DNA of 64,000 nucleotides from JAHEKB01 sp049115575 (GTDB lineage: Bacteria > Bacteroidota > Bacteroidia > NS11-12g > UBA9320). Location of the stretch: NCBI GenBank assembly GCA_049115575.1, contig JAGDZU010000001.1:558001-622000 (forward strand), given 5' to 3'. Made by a program: the position numbers and the translations under genes. Below, in pieces: positions 8,645 through 15,611 of this stretch. Under the pieces are notes generated by a model. That model did not search any database. It saw nothing but the letters and a program-made list of their open reading frames with translations, and had not been told where the DNA came from. The stretch's first letter is position 1, and each line of letters begins with the position of its first letter.

Positions 8645-9541
8645 TTGAACAACATTTCAAACAACTTTTCTATAAAGGATCTGGAAAATTTATCTGGAAT
8701 TCTAGCACATACCATTAGAATATGGGAAAAGAGATACGGCATACTTTCTCCTATGAGAAATGAATCAAATGTGAGATTGTATGACATCAATAATTTGCAA
8801 AAACTCTTGAATGTTAGTCTCCTTTATAACAATGGCCTTAAAATATCAAAGATTGCATCTCTTAGTGATCAAGAATTGATTATGAAGGTTAAGGAGCAAA
8901 TGAATAACGGGGGTAGATATCATCAACCTATTGCCAATATGAAAATGGCTATGCTAAAGTTTGATCAGGCACTATTTGAGCATTCATATAACCAGATAGC
9001 TGCAGACAATTCATTCAGATCAATATTCATAGATGTGTTTATTCCACTGCTTCAGAACATTGGGCTGGAATGGCAATCTGACAGCATCACTCCAGCGCAT
9101 GAACATTTCATTTCTAACCTAATTACTCAAAAATTACAGTTAAATATTGAGAAAGTTCAGCAAGTAAATAACCGTGAAGATGATTTGGTATATGTATTGT
9201 TCCTACCCTCTAATGAAATGCATGAACTGGGATTGCTCTATATACACTACGAGCTCCTATTGAGGGGGCACAAGTCTGTTTATCTTGGGAGAAGTGTTCC
9301 GAGAAGCAACCTCAAACTAATGCAATCAACATTTAATGCTATACATTTCATTAGCTACTTTACAGTTAAGCCAGACCCTTCGGAAACAACTCAGTACTTA
9401 AACGATATACATTCAAATATTCTTAGGAAAGATAAAGACTTCCTTTGGGTTGTAGATAAAAAAGGAAGTTCTGCAAAGAACATTAAGGATAGAGTCATTT
9501 TGTTTGATAATATCGTTGGCCTCTTAAACAAAATGGAGTAA
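8645..9541 (+). CDS. CarH/LitR-like MerR-family regulator with cobalamin-binding domain
   Basis: Predicted transcriptional repressor of carotenoid genes, 298 residues. Residues 8-80 are a MerR winged helix (FSIKDLENLSG, then IRIWEKRYGILSP). Residues 95-170 match the four-helix B12-cap with W143 followed nine residues later by E153-H154, the W-x9-EH motif of CarH. The Rossmann-type B12 domain has E191-M-H193-E-L-G196, the ExHxxG motif whose histidine is the lower cobalt ligand. CarH proteins use adenosylcobalamin as a light sensor and release DNA on illumination. The later SxL and GG motifs are weak or absent, and Q144 stands where Thermus CarH has the histidine that caps photolysed B12. The start is TTG at 8645; an in-frame stop at 8633 leaves no ATG. 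It lies just upstream of crtI. Confidence 0.88.
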   Translation: MNNISNNFSIKDLENLSGILAHTIRIWEKRYGILSPMRNESNVRLYDINNLQKLLNVSLLYNNGLKISKIASLSDQELIMKVKEQMNNGGRYHQPIANMKMAMLKFDQALFEHSYNQIAADNSFRSIFIDVFIPLLQNIGLEWQSDSITPAHEHFISNLITQKLQLNIEKVQQVNNREDDLVYVLFLPSNEMHELGLLYIHYELLLRGHKSVYLGRSVPRSNLKLMQSTFNAIHFISYFTVKPDPSETTQYLNDIHSNILRKDKDFLWVVDKKGSSAKNIKDRVILFDNIVGLLNKME

Positions 9542-9554
9542 ATCCTTTGTATTT

Positions 9555-9588
9555 TGTTTAACATAATGTTTATTTGCCTAAACATTAT
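9555..9588. promoter_or_regulatory. Operator region before crtI with a 10-bp inverted repeat
   Basis: Half-sites TGTTTAA (9555-9561) and TGTTTAT (9567-9573) are direct repeats 12 bases apart. The arms ATAATGTTTA (9563-9572) and TAAACATTAT (9579-9588) form a perfect inverted repeat with a six-base spacer; its right arm covers the first two bases of the crtI ATG. A near-match promoter box TATTTTG lies at 9550-9556, overlapping the first half-site exactly as at the regulator's own promoter. Confidence 0.6.
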
Positions 9589-11074
9589 GAAAACAGTATC
9601 TATTATAGGATCTGGATTTTCCTCACTATCAGCAGCATGCTATCTAGCACAATCAGGGTTTGAAGTTCATGTATATGAAAAGAATCAAGCATTTGGTGGT
9701 AGAGCAAGGCAAATGACTGTAGAAGGCTTCACCTTTGATATGGGGCCTAGTTGGTATTGGATGCCAGATGTATTCGAAAGTTTCTTCAATGATTTTGGAA
9801 AGAAGCCCTCTGATTATTACGAGTTGGTACGCTTAAGTCCATCGTATAAAGTCTTTTTTGAAAACAAGGAATCCTTGGAGATCCCTACCTCTTTGAATGA
9901 GCTAGTCTCTCTGTTCGAAAATATTGAAACAGGGTCAGGAGATGCGCTGAAAAAGTTTCTTAAAAAAGCCAAGTTCAACTATGAAGTAGCAGTAAAGGAT
10001 TTAATATACAAACCCGGTATATCCGCATTGGAGTTGGTCAATTTGGATACCATTAGAAATGCTCAACAATTTGTAAGAAACATTCGCAGTGAAATCTATA
10101 AGAATTTCGAGAACCAAAAACTCAGGCAAATTCTCGAATTCCCAGTGTTGTTCCTAGGAGCTAAACCTAAAGACACTCCAGCCTTCTACAATTTCATGAA
10201 TTATGCAGACCTAGTTCTAGGGACTTGGTATCCCAAGGGTGGCATGTATAGGGTTATAGCAGCCATGATAGAATTGGGCGAGGAGTTAGGAGTACATTTT
10301 CACAACAATGCCAATGTAAATGCCATATCTACTGAAGATACAACTGTAGCTGGCCTGGAACTTAGCCAAGAAACCATAGCGAGCGATATAGTGCTTAGCG
10401 GCGCAGATTATCATCATACAGAACAACTCCTTCCATCTCATTTGAGACGATACTCTGAAAAATATTGGCAGTCTCGTACTTTTGCTCCTTCTGCCCTATT
10501 ATTCTATGTTGGCCTAAACAGGAAAGTAAAGGGATTAGATCATCACAATTTATTCTTTGATACAGATTTTGATAAACATGCCGAAGAGATATATGACAAC
10601 CCACAATGGCCAGAAGCTCCTTTATTCTATGCCAACTTTCCAAGTATTACAGATGAGCTAGTTGCACCTAAGAGCCAAGAGACTGGCTTTTTCCTCATTC
10701 CATTGGCCCCTGATTTAGAGGATAGTGTGAAAATGCGAAACAAGTATTTTCAAATCGTATTTGATAGAATAGAGGCTCAATGTGGTGAAGATCTCAGGCC
10801 ACACATCACCTACTCAAAATCCTATTGTGTTAACGACTTTAAATCAGATTACAATTCCTTTAAAGGCAACGCCTATGGCATGGCTAATACGCTAAGGCAG
10901 ACGGCTTTCCTCAGACCTGGTATACGCAGTTCTAAAGTTCATAATTTATACTTTACAGGGCAATTAACCGTGCCAGGGCCCGGTGTTCCACCCGCCCTTA
11001 TATCAGGCAAAATAGCCGCAAATCAAATTATTAAAGACTATTCTAAGACATCTCCCTATGCAATCTCTATTTGA
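9587..11074 (+). CDS. crtI: Phytoene desaturase
   Basis: FAD-dependent desaturase of 495 residues that converts phytoene to lycopene. The N-terminal dinucleotide-binding fold is SIIGSGFSSLSAACYL, with the downstream acidic position and FGGRA typical of the CrtI family. The C-terminal FAD-contacting motif is GQLTVPGPGVPPALISG. I start at the ATG at 9587 (MKTVSIIGSG) rather than the in-frame TTG at 9554, because the longer form would place 11 residues ahead of the fold and overlap the operator. It is the first gene of the operon, and its end overlaps crtB by 17 bases, implying translational coupling. Confidence 0.95.
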   Translation: MKTVSIIGSGFSSLSAACYLAQSGFEVHVYEKNQAFGGRARQMTVEGFTFDMGPSWYWMPDVFESFFNDFGKKPSDYYELVRLSPSYKVFFENKESLEIPTSLNELVSLFENIETGSGDALKKFLKKAKFNYEVAVKDLIYKPGISALELVNLDTIRNAQQFVRNIRSEIYKNFENQKLRQILEFPVLFLGAKPKDTPAFYNFMNYADLVLGTWYPKGGMYRVIAAMIELGEELGVHFHNNANVNAISTEDTTVAGLELSQETIASDIVLSGADYHHTEQLLPSHLRRYSEKYWQSRTFAPSALLFYVGLNRKVKGLDHHNLFFDTDFDKHAEEIYDNPQWPEAPLFYANFPSITDELVAPKSQETGFFLIPLAPDLEDSVKMRNKYFQIVFDRIEAQCGEDLRPHITYSKSYCVNDFKSDYNSFKGNAYGMANTLRQTAFLRPGIRSSKVHNLYFTGQLTVPGPGVPPALISGKIAANQIIKDYSKTSPYAISI

Positions 11075-11897
11075 CAACCTTTCATTAAACATGAGTAAGC
11101 AAGTAACTCATGCCTACAGCACCTCATTCTCTTCTGCAGTGAGACTGCTAGCACCAGACATAAGAATAGCTATTCACAGCATATATGGATTCGTAAGACT
11201 GGCAGATGAAATAGTAGACAGTTTTAACACTCATGATCAAGAGCAATTATTAGATGCATTTGAGAAAGATTACTACCATTCCTTAGACACTGGAATTAGC
11301 CTGAATCCAATTGTCCATTCGTTTCAACAAACTGTAAGTAAATATGCCATACCTCAAGATTTAGTAAAAGCATTCTTGAGAAGCATGCGTAAAGATTTGT
11401 ATAAACAGAACTATGCCACTGAGGCTGAATACAAAGACTATATATACGGTAGCGCTGACGTAGTGGGATTGATGTGTTTAAAAGTGTTTGTTCAAGGAGA
11501 TGACATGAAGTATGAAATGTTAAAGGAAAGTGCCATGAGATTGGGCTCGGCCTTTCAAAAGGTCAATTTCTTGAGGGATTTAAAGGCTGATACGGAAGAT
11601 TTGGAAAGAAGCTATTTTCCAAATGTAGATTTCAATGAATTAGACCAAACTAGCAAACAGAACATTATTTCTGAAATTGAATCTGATTTTGAACAAGCTT
11701 ATAAGGGTATTATTAAACTTCCAAAGTCCTCAAAATTTGGTGTGTATACAGCTTATAAATACTACAAAAAACTCCTAAAGAAGTTAAAACAAACTCCATC
11801 TCAAGATATTATAAATCAAAGGATTAGGGTATCTGATTCGGTAAAAATGGGTTTGTTGTTCAATTCTTACATTAACATAAAACTGGGGCTGATATGA
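11058..11897 (+). CDS. crtB: Phytoene synthase
   Basis: Squalene/phytoene synthase family, 279 residues, condensing two GGPP into phytoene. Both aspartate-rich magnesium sites are present: D50-E-I-V-D54 and R173-D174-LKA-D178. The N-terminal pattern LFDNLSLNMSKQVTHAYSTS matches the family, supporting the ATG at 11058 over a later one at 11091. It overlaps crtI by 17 bases and the following unknown gene by four (ATGA). No GGPP synthase (crtE) is in the window, so the precursor must come from elsewhere. Confidence 0.95.
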   Translation: MQSLFDNLSLNMSKQVTHAYSTSFSSAVRLLAPDIRIAIHSIYGFVRLADEIVDSFNTHDQEQLLDAFEKDYYHSLDTGISLNPIVHSFQQTVSKYAIPQDLVKAFLRSMRKDLYKQNYATEAEYKDYIYGSADVVGLMCLKVFVQGDDMKYEMLKESAMRLGSAFQKVNFLRDLKADTEDLERSYFPNVDFNELDQTSKQNIISEIESDFEQAYKGIIKLPKSSKFGVYTAYKYYKKLLKKLKQTPSQDIINQRIRVSDSVKMGLLFNSYINIKLGLI

Positions 11898-12400
11898 GTG
11901 TATTACAGATGGTATTCAGTTTGGTTTTATTGTTGGGATTTCAAACTTCTAACAAGCTGGATTCTGCACGAACATTGTTCCATGGTAATATGGAAAATGA
12001 AAGTGGATTGAATTCATTCATTCAGGCCTACGAAGATTCAGAAAACCCCAAGATAGTAGCATATTTGGGTGTGGCCACTACCATGAAAGCTTCACATACC
12101 ATTTACCCGAACTCCAAGTTGAGGTATTTCAATGAAGGCAAAAAGAAAATTGAGTCAAGCATATTATCCGAGCCTAATAGCCCAGAAATTCGCTATTCAA
12201 GATTATTGGTTCAGTTGAAGGCTCCCTCCTTTCTTTTATATAATTCCAACATTAGTGAAGATCTGAACGTATTTATTAAAGGAATCAAGAATGATCCAAT
12301 GAGCCTGTATTGGAAAAAAAGACTTATTTCAAATCTTCTTGCTACAGAGGAATTATCTGCAGACCAGCAAACTTTACTCAACAATTTAAATTTGAACTGA
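11894..12400 (+). CDS. Unknown protein encoded inside the carotenoid operon
   Basis: 168 residues, not recognised. An N-terminal hydrophobic stretch (VLQMVFSLVLLLGFQ) looks like a signal peptide or anchor; the rest is soluble, helical and TPR-like, with repeated Asn/Ser/Leu-rich helices and no catalytic motif. The ATG overlaps the crtB stop by four bases and crtZ starts one base after its stop, so it is translated as part of the operon. Such tight embedding suggests a role in pigment synthesis, assembly or export, but this is inference from position only. Confidence 0.75.
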   Translation: MSVLQMVFSLVLLLGFQTSNKLDSARTLFHGNMENESGLNSFIQAYEDSENPKIVAYLGVATTMKASHTIYPNSKLRYFNEGKKKIESSILSEPNSPEIRYSRLLVQLKAPSFLLYNSNISEDLNVFIKGIKNDPMSLYWKKRLISNLLATEELSADQQTLLNNLNLN

Positions 12401-12401
12401 A

Positions 12402-12875
12402 ATGAATATTCTAGTTTTCATACTTAGTTTTTTATTCATGGAATACATGGCCTGGTTTACTCACAAATATGTCATGCATGGATTTCTGTGGAATTTGCAT
12501 CAAGATCATCATATTCCTGGGAAGTCCTTCTTTGAAAAAAACGATTACTTCTTTGTGATTTTTGCCGTGCCCGCTATAGTCTGTTTTATCTTAGGCGCAT
12601 TGAATAGCACAGGATGGCTAGTAGCCATTGGCTCCGGAATCACAACGTATGGATTATGCTATTTTTTAGTTCACGATGTATTCATTCACCAGCGTTTTAA
12701 ATGGTTCAGAAATTCAGATAACGTCTATTTCAGGGCAATAAGAAGAGCACATAAAATGCATCATAAACACATCCACAAAGAAGATGGAGAATGTTTCGGA
12801 ATGCTATTAGTTCCTTTTAAATACATCAAAGCAGAAATCTTTAAATCAAAGAAAGTTGGGCATACTAGAAACTAA
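12402..12875 (+). CDS. crtZ: Beta-carotene 3-hydroxylase
   Basis: Membrane di-iron hydroxylase of 157 residues in the fatty acid hydroxylase superfamily, predicted to convert beta-carotene via cryptoxanthin to zeaxanthin. All histidine boxes are present: H21xxxxH26, H33-Q-D-H36-H37, H91xxxxH96 and H117xxHH121. Three or four hydrophobic segments lie between them. The length is typical of CrtZ. It overlaps the cyclase gene by 20 bases. No ketolase (crtW) is seen, so zeaxanthin is the expected end product. Confidence 0.93.
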   Translation: MNILVFILSFLFMEYMAWFTHKYVMHGFLWNLHQDHHIPGKSFFEKNDYFFVIFAVPAIVCFILGALNSTGWLVAIGSGITTYGLCYFLVHDVFIHQRFKWFRNSDNVYFRAIRRAHKMHHKHIHKEDGECFGMLLVPFKYIKAEIFKSKKVGHTRN

Positions 12876-13578
12876 ATACCTCTATGTGATTTTGCTTATT
12901 CTAAGTGTTTCATTTCCATTGACTTTCAGTTGGGACAAGCGTTTCAATTATTTCAAAAAATGGACTGCTGTGTTTGTAGGCTGCTTGGCTATGATGGCCA
13001 TATTTATTCCTTGGGATATCTGGTTTGCTAAAGAAAAAGTATGGTGGTTTAATCACGACTATACATTGGGAAAAGACATTATTCATCTTCCTTTAGAAGA
13101 GTGGTTATTCTTCATTGTTATTCCTTTTTCATGCATATTCATATACGAGTCTATTAACTATTTCATTCCAAAGCTTATGCCTTTGATGTTATCAAGAGGC
13201 TTAACAATCGTTTCAGCAGCTTCCTTGGGAGTACTGGCAATTTTATATCAAGATGGCCTCTATACTTTTATTGTTAGCATCTATACGGCAGTGCTATTAT
13301 TAGTTTCTTATGTTAAAAAGCCAACTTGGATGCCAAATTTCTGGCTGATGTATGTGATCAGTTGGATTCCATTTCTTCTTGTAAATGGTGGCCTTACGGG
13401 TCTTTTTACCACAAATGCCTTGGTCAATTATAATTCAACAGAAATTACTGGATTTAGAATAGGTACTATACCAATAGAAGACGGCATTTATAGTTTAGGA
13501 ATGTTGTTAACGGTAACTTGGGTTTATGAAATCTACAATTCCAGAGCATCTCATTCTGCTTTACCCAGGCTAAAATAA
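12856..13578 (+). CDS. Lycopene cyclase, CrtYcd type
   Basis: Integral membrane lycopene cyclase of 240 residues, the fused form of the heterodimeric CrtYc/CrtYd enzyme and not the FAD-dependent CrtY. Two tandem cyclase domains are visible: the first with FPLTFSWD near residue 20 and PLEE at 79-82, the second with PIED at 206-209; each PxE(E/D) motif is the expected catalytic signature. About seven membrane segments. The start is a TTG inside crtZ, needed to include the conserved YLY segment at residues 8-10. It is the last gene of the operon and makes beta-carotene from lycopene before CrtZ acts. Confidence 0.9.
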   Translation: MGILETKYLYVILLILSVSFPLTFSWDKRFNYFKKWTAVFVGCLAMMAIFIPWDIWFAKEKVWWFNHDYTLGKDIIHLPLEEWLFFIVIPFSCIFIYESINYFIPKLMPLMLSRGLTIVSAASLGVLAILYQDGLYTFIVSIYTAVLLLVSYVKKPTWMPNFWLMYVISWIPFLLVNGGLTGLFTTNALVNYNSTEITGFRIGTIPIEDGIYSLGMLLTVTWVYEIYNSRASHSALPRLK

Positions 13579-13583
13579 ATAAC

Positions 13584-13691
13584 TCAGCCTCGGGTCAAAC
13601 CTTACAGCTTTTCATCAGCGATCTCATCAGCGATCTCATCAAACACAAAAGGCGCTTATCGCGCCCTTGTATTTGTGACCTCGACAGGATT
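13584..13691. repeat. Copy A of a duplicated tRNA-Arg 3' end plus terminator
   Basis: 108 bases that repeat the second copy at 13736-13831 without a mismatch that I can see, apart from an extra 12-base unit (CAGCGATCTCAT type). It includes the last 16 bases of tRNA-Arg (13676-13691) and the terminator hairpin at 13651-13665. It stops abruptly inside the T-arm, so it cannot give a tRNA. Confidence 0.85.
13647..13665 (-). terminator. Duplicate of the tRNA-Arg terminator
   Basis: The same GGCGC/GCGCC stem and T-tract as the one at 13787-13805, carried on copy A. It may act as a second terminator for tRNA-Arg and, in the other direction, as a hairpin after the carotenoid operon. Confidence 0.5.
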
Positions 13692-13735
13692 ACTCATCCT
13701 TTGTTTATTTCCTAAGGCATTCGTCTGTTCGGCTT

Positions 13736-13831
13736 TCAGCCTCGGGTCAAACCTTACAGCTTTTCATCAGCGATCTCATCAAACACAAAAGGCGCTTATC
13801 GCGCCCTTGTATTTGTGACCTCGACAGGATT
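13736..13831. repeat. Copy B of the duplicated segment, joined to the intact tRNA-Arg
   Basis: 96 bases matching copy A, continuing into the complete tRNA-Arg. The 44 bases between copies (13692-13735) show no gene. Confidence 0.85.
13787..13805 (-). terminator. Rho-independent terminator of tRNA-Arg
   Basis: On the minus strand, GGCGC-GATAA-GCGCC followed by TTTTGTGTTT begins ten bases after the tRNA 3' end. A compact G+C stem with a T-tract. Confidence 0.75.
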
Positions 13832-13889
13832 CAAACCTGTAACCTCCTGAGCCGTAATCAGGTGCGCTATTCAGTTGCGCCACGAGGCC
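13816..13889 (-). tRNA. tRNA-Arg (ACG anticodon)
   Basis: 74-base cloverleaf on the minus strand. Acceptor stem GGCCTCG/CGAGGTC with A discriminator; anticodon stem CCTGA/TCAGG around loop TTACGGC, anticodon ACG (read as ICG after deamination); T-arm contains GGTTTGAATCC. CCA is not encoded. Its last 16 bases are duplicated downstream. Confidence 0.96.
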
Positions 13890-13904
13890 AGAAATAATGA
13901 GCTG

Positions 13905-13912
13905 CAAATATA
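13905..13912 (-). promoter_or_regulatory. -7 promoter box of tRNA-Arg (TATATTTG)
   Basis: Exact TAnnTTTG octamer 15 bases upstream of the tRNA 5' end, identical to the tRNA-His box and at nearly the same distance. Confidence 0.65.
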
Positions 13913-13978
13913 GTATCATACATTCTAAACAGCTTTATTTCTTAAACACTTCTATAGGGAATTCTACAATTATTCAAG

Positions 13979-14317
13979 CTATGACAAATACCTATTGCCT
14001 TCTAAAGTTGATTCACGAATCTTCCTATAGCTTATCACGGCTTCCACTACCTCAAAGAGAAATAAAAGACCGCGTTTCAAGGGTCTCACAAAAAACAAGC
14101 TTAGCTGGGCTTGTTTTCGTTTTCTGCGTAAAGCCGCTTTACTTACTTCTGAGGCAGATTCGGATTTTTGCTTTTGTTCACTTGGGAGAGGAATATCCTC
14201 ATATTCAACATCGGCTGCTGATCCAAAAAGGAGAATGCTGAGCTTCTCACTTAAGGTCCATTCAAGTTTTGATAGAGAGGATAATAGTTGTTTTAGATAG
14301 ATTTTTAGAGTTTTCAT
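13979..14317 (-). CDS. Hypothetical small protein, divergent from the gene at 14508
   Basis: 112 residues, not recognised. It has an amphipathic start (MKTLKIYLKQLLSSLSKLEW), an acidic and Ser/Lys-rich middle (EYEDIPLPSEQKQKSESASE) and a basic end (RRKRKQAQ). The ATG at 14317 faces a CTTAAT-rich spacer shared with the gene at 14508. A strong terminator-like hairpin (14090-14117) lies inside the reading frame, which is odd for a gene that continues about 110 bases beyond it, so the true product may be shorter or absent. The frame on the other strand is less protein-like. Confidence 0.45.
   Translation of the reverse strand: MKTLKIYLKQLLSSLSKLEWTLSEKLSILLFGSAADVEYEDIPLPSEQKQKSESASEVSKAALRRKRKQAQLSLFFVRPLKRGLLFLFEVVEAVISYRKIRESTLEGNRYLS
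14090..14117 (-). terminator. Terminator-like hairpin inside the 112-residue reading frame
   Basis: Arms AAAACAAGC (14092-14100) and GCTTGTTTT (14109-14117) pair perfectly around an eight-base loop, and on the minus strand six T residues follow. It has the form of an intrinsic terminator or attenuator. Confidence 0.45.
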
Positions 14318-14320
14318 GAC

Positions 14321-14492
14321 GCTTAATTACTTTACTTATTGCTTAATTACATACGATAACAGAACTCAAAAATATTGACCTTATTACTTTAATATCAGAC
14401 ATTTAAGTAATATATTTATGACTTAATAGTATTGAACATTGCTTGAATTAAGTTAATCATTAAGCTTAATTCTACTTAATTTCATACTTAAT
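14321..14492. repeat. Cluster of CTTAAT/ATTAAG motifs between divergent genes
   Basis: At least eight copies or near-copies in about 170 bases: GCTTAATTAC exactly twice, 20 bases apart (14321 and 14341); an imperfect inverted pair ATTACTTTAAT/ATTTAAGTAAT (14384-14411); ACTTAAT at 14421; GAATTAAGTTAAT near 14446; the 12-base palindrome ATTAAGCTTAAT near 14459; TACTTAAT near 14473 and 14486. The density far exceeds what the AT content would suggest. It resembles an array of binding sites. Confidence 0.55.
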
Positions 14493-14495
14493 CTC

Positions 14496-14503
14496 TATTT
14501 TTG
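14496..14503 (+). promoter_or_regulatory. -7 promoter box (TATTTTTG) before the gene at 14508
   Basis: Exact TAnnTTTG match ending four bases before the GTG start. If used, transcription would begin at or within the start codon, giving a leaderless mRNA. Confidence 0.45.
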
Positions 14504-14507
14504 TAAA

Positions 14508-15611
14508 GTGAGCCTAAGCCACACTATACCTACTGCCTCTTGGGCCTTAGCTCATCTGAGAAAAGCTTTTCCTCAACTTGCTCGATCTTTAGCCTTTAGT
14601 AGATTTATGAATGGAGCTTTGTATGGAACAGATGAATTGGATGAAATAAATCCAAAACAGCTGAAGAAATTCATCCCCTTTGTAGACAAAGCCAATACTG
14701 GTTGGTATGCACTTCCAGAAACTCCATTAAGCAATAAAAAGAAGCTAGGTCAAATTGGGTTGGAAGGTGAATTGGAAAGAGACTTTCTATTCATTAGAGA
14801 TATTCAAGTAGGTGAAGACCATCTGTCCCTTCTTCTGCAATTCAAGCCATTTATCATTTCTTCAAAGCATTACATGACTGCTGCGGAAAAGAAAGTTATA
14901 GAGCAAAGTGTAAAGGGAATGCTAGAAGCATTTCTACATACTCGCGAGAGAGATAAAGAAATGATTCGCTCTCTTGTATTGGCATCGGATCGAATTAAGT
15001 CGGAGTTTGATAAGATTACGGCTAGATTAAAGCATCAGGATCGAAAGTTTGAAGAAACACTCAGACATTTAATGGATTGGATCTTATCTAGCCTGGAAAC
15101 AGAATTTGAGGTGGGTATTAAATATGATCAAGGCTTTGCAGAGGCACTTAAGGATTTCAATGGAGATTTTGAAGACTTGAGCAAGCATCTATCAACGCAA
15201 GTAAGTATAGAAGCCGCCATGGCCAAGATTAAAGAAGAAGATAAAATTAAACTCAGTGCTATCCATCTTCAACAGATTCTTCAGAGTTCAAATACAAAAA
15301 GTCAAGCTAAAACGGATATTCCTATGGCATTAGGTAGATTGGCTAAAGCTCATAATTTGTTGGATAGATACGAACTAAGTGCAGCAAGCTGCAGAGAACT
15401 TGATTTATCCATTATTGGTAAAAACATTGGAGCTCAATGTATCCCTCCCATTTCAAATGCAGCTATCACAGATGCTTTGAGTAAAAATTCTAAAAAGATC
15501 TTTGAGCTCTTTGAGCGCTATCCGGATAAATGGCCGATTATTAGATCGGAATTCAGATCGGTGGCTAATATCATTGAAAAAGAAAGTTTGAGAAGATCTA
15601 AAGCTTCTTAA
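14508..15611 (+). CDS. Unknown 367-residue soluble protein
   Basis: Not recognised. No signal peptide or membrane segment. The N-terminus is basic and helical; a long helical, charged middle part (residues about 120-260, with ERDKEMIRSLVLASDRIKSE) may form coiled coils; the C-terminus ends in a basic tail (RRSKAS). The GTG at 14508 is the only plausible start, since an in-frame stop lies at 14454 and the next methionine is residue 34. The gene faces the CTTAAT cluster, so it could encode the protein that binds it, but no DNA-binding fold is evident. Its stop overlaps the convergent deacylase gene by four bases. Confidence 0.75.
   Translation: MSLSHTIPTASWALAHLRKAFPQLARSLAFSRFMNGALYGTDELDEINPKQLKKFIPFVDKANTGWYALPETPLSNKKKLGQIGLEGELERDFLFIRDIQVGEDHLSLLLQFKPFIISSKHYMTAAEKKVIEQSVKGMLEAFLHTRERDKEMIRSLVLASDRIKSEFDKITARLKHQDRKFEETLRHLMDWILSSLETEFEVGIKYDQGFAEALKDFNGDFEDLSKHLSTQVSIEAAMAKIKEEDKIKLSAIHLQQILQSSNTKSQAKTDIPMALGRLAKAHNLLDRYELSAASCRELDLSIIGKNIGAQCIPPISNAAITDALSKNSKKIFELFERYPDKWPIIRSEFRSVANIIEKESLRRSKAS

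Noticed and set aside
9554..9586. Upstream TTG start for crtI
   Set aside because: It would add 11 residues before the FAD fold and the codons overlap the operator.
13584..13831. Integrated mobile island at tRNA-Arg
   Set aside because: Only 44 bases separate the tRNA-end copies, and no integrase, transposase or phage gene is found.
13897..14241. Plus-strand 114-codon frame opposite the 112-residue one
   Set aside because: Its composition is cysteine- and histidine-scattered and unlike a protein; it starts at the tRNA-Arg promoter box on the other strand.
14321..14492. CTTAAT cluster as the chromosome origin
   Set aside because: No DnaA-box consensus (TTATCCACA), dnaA gene or gyrase genes are near; the motif is of a different type.
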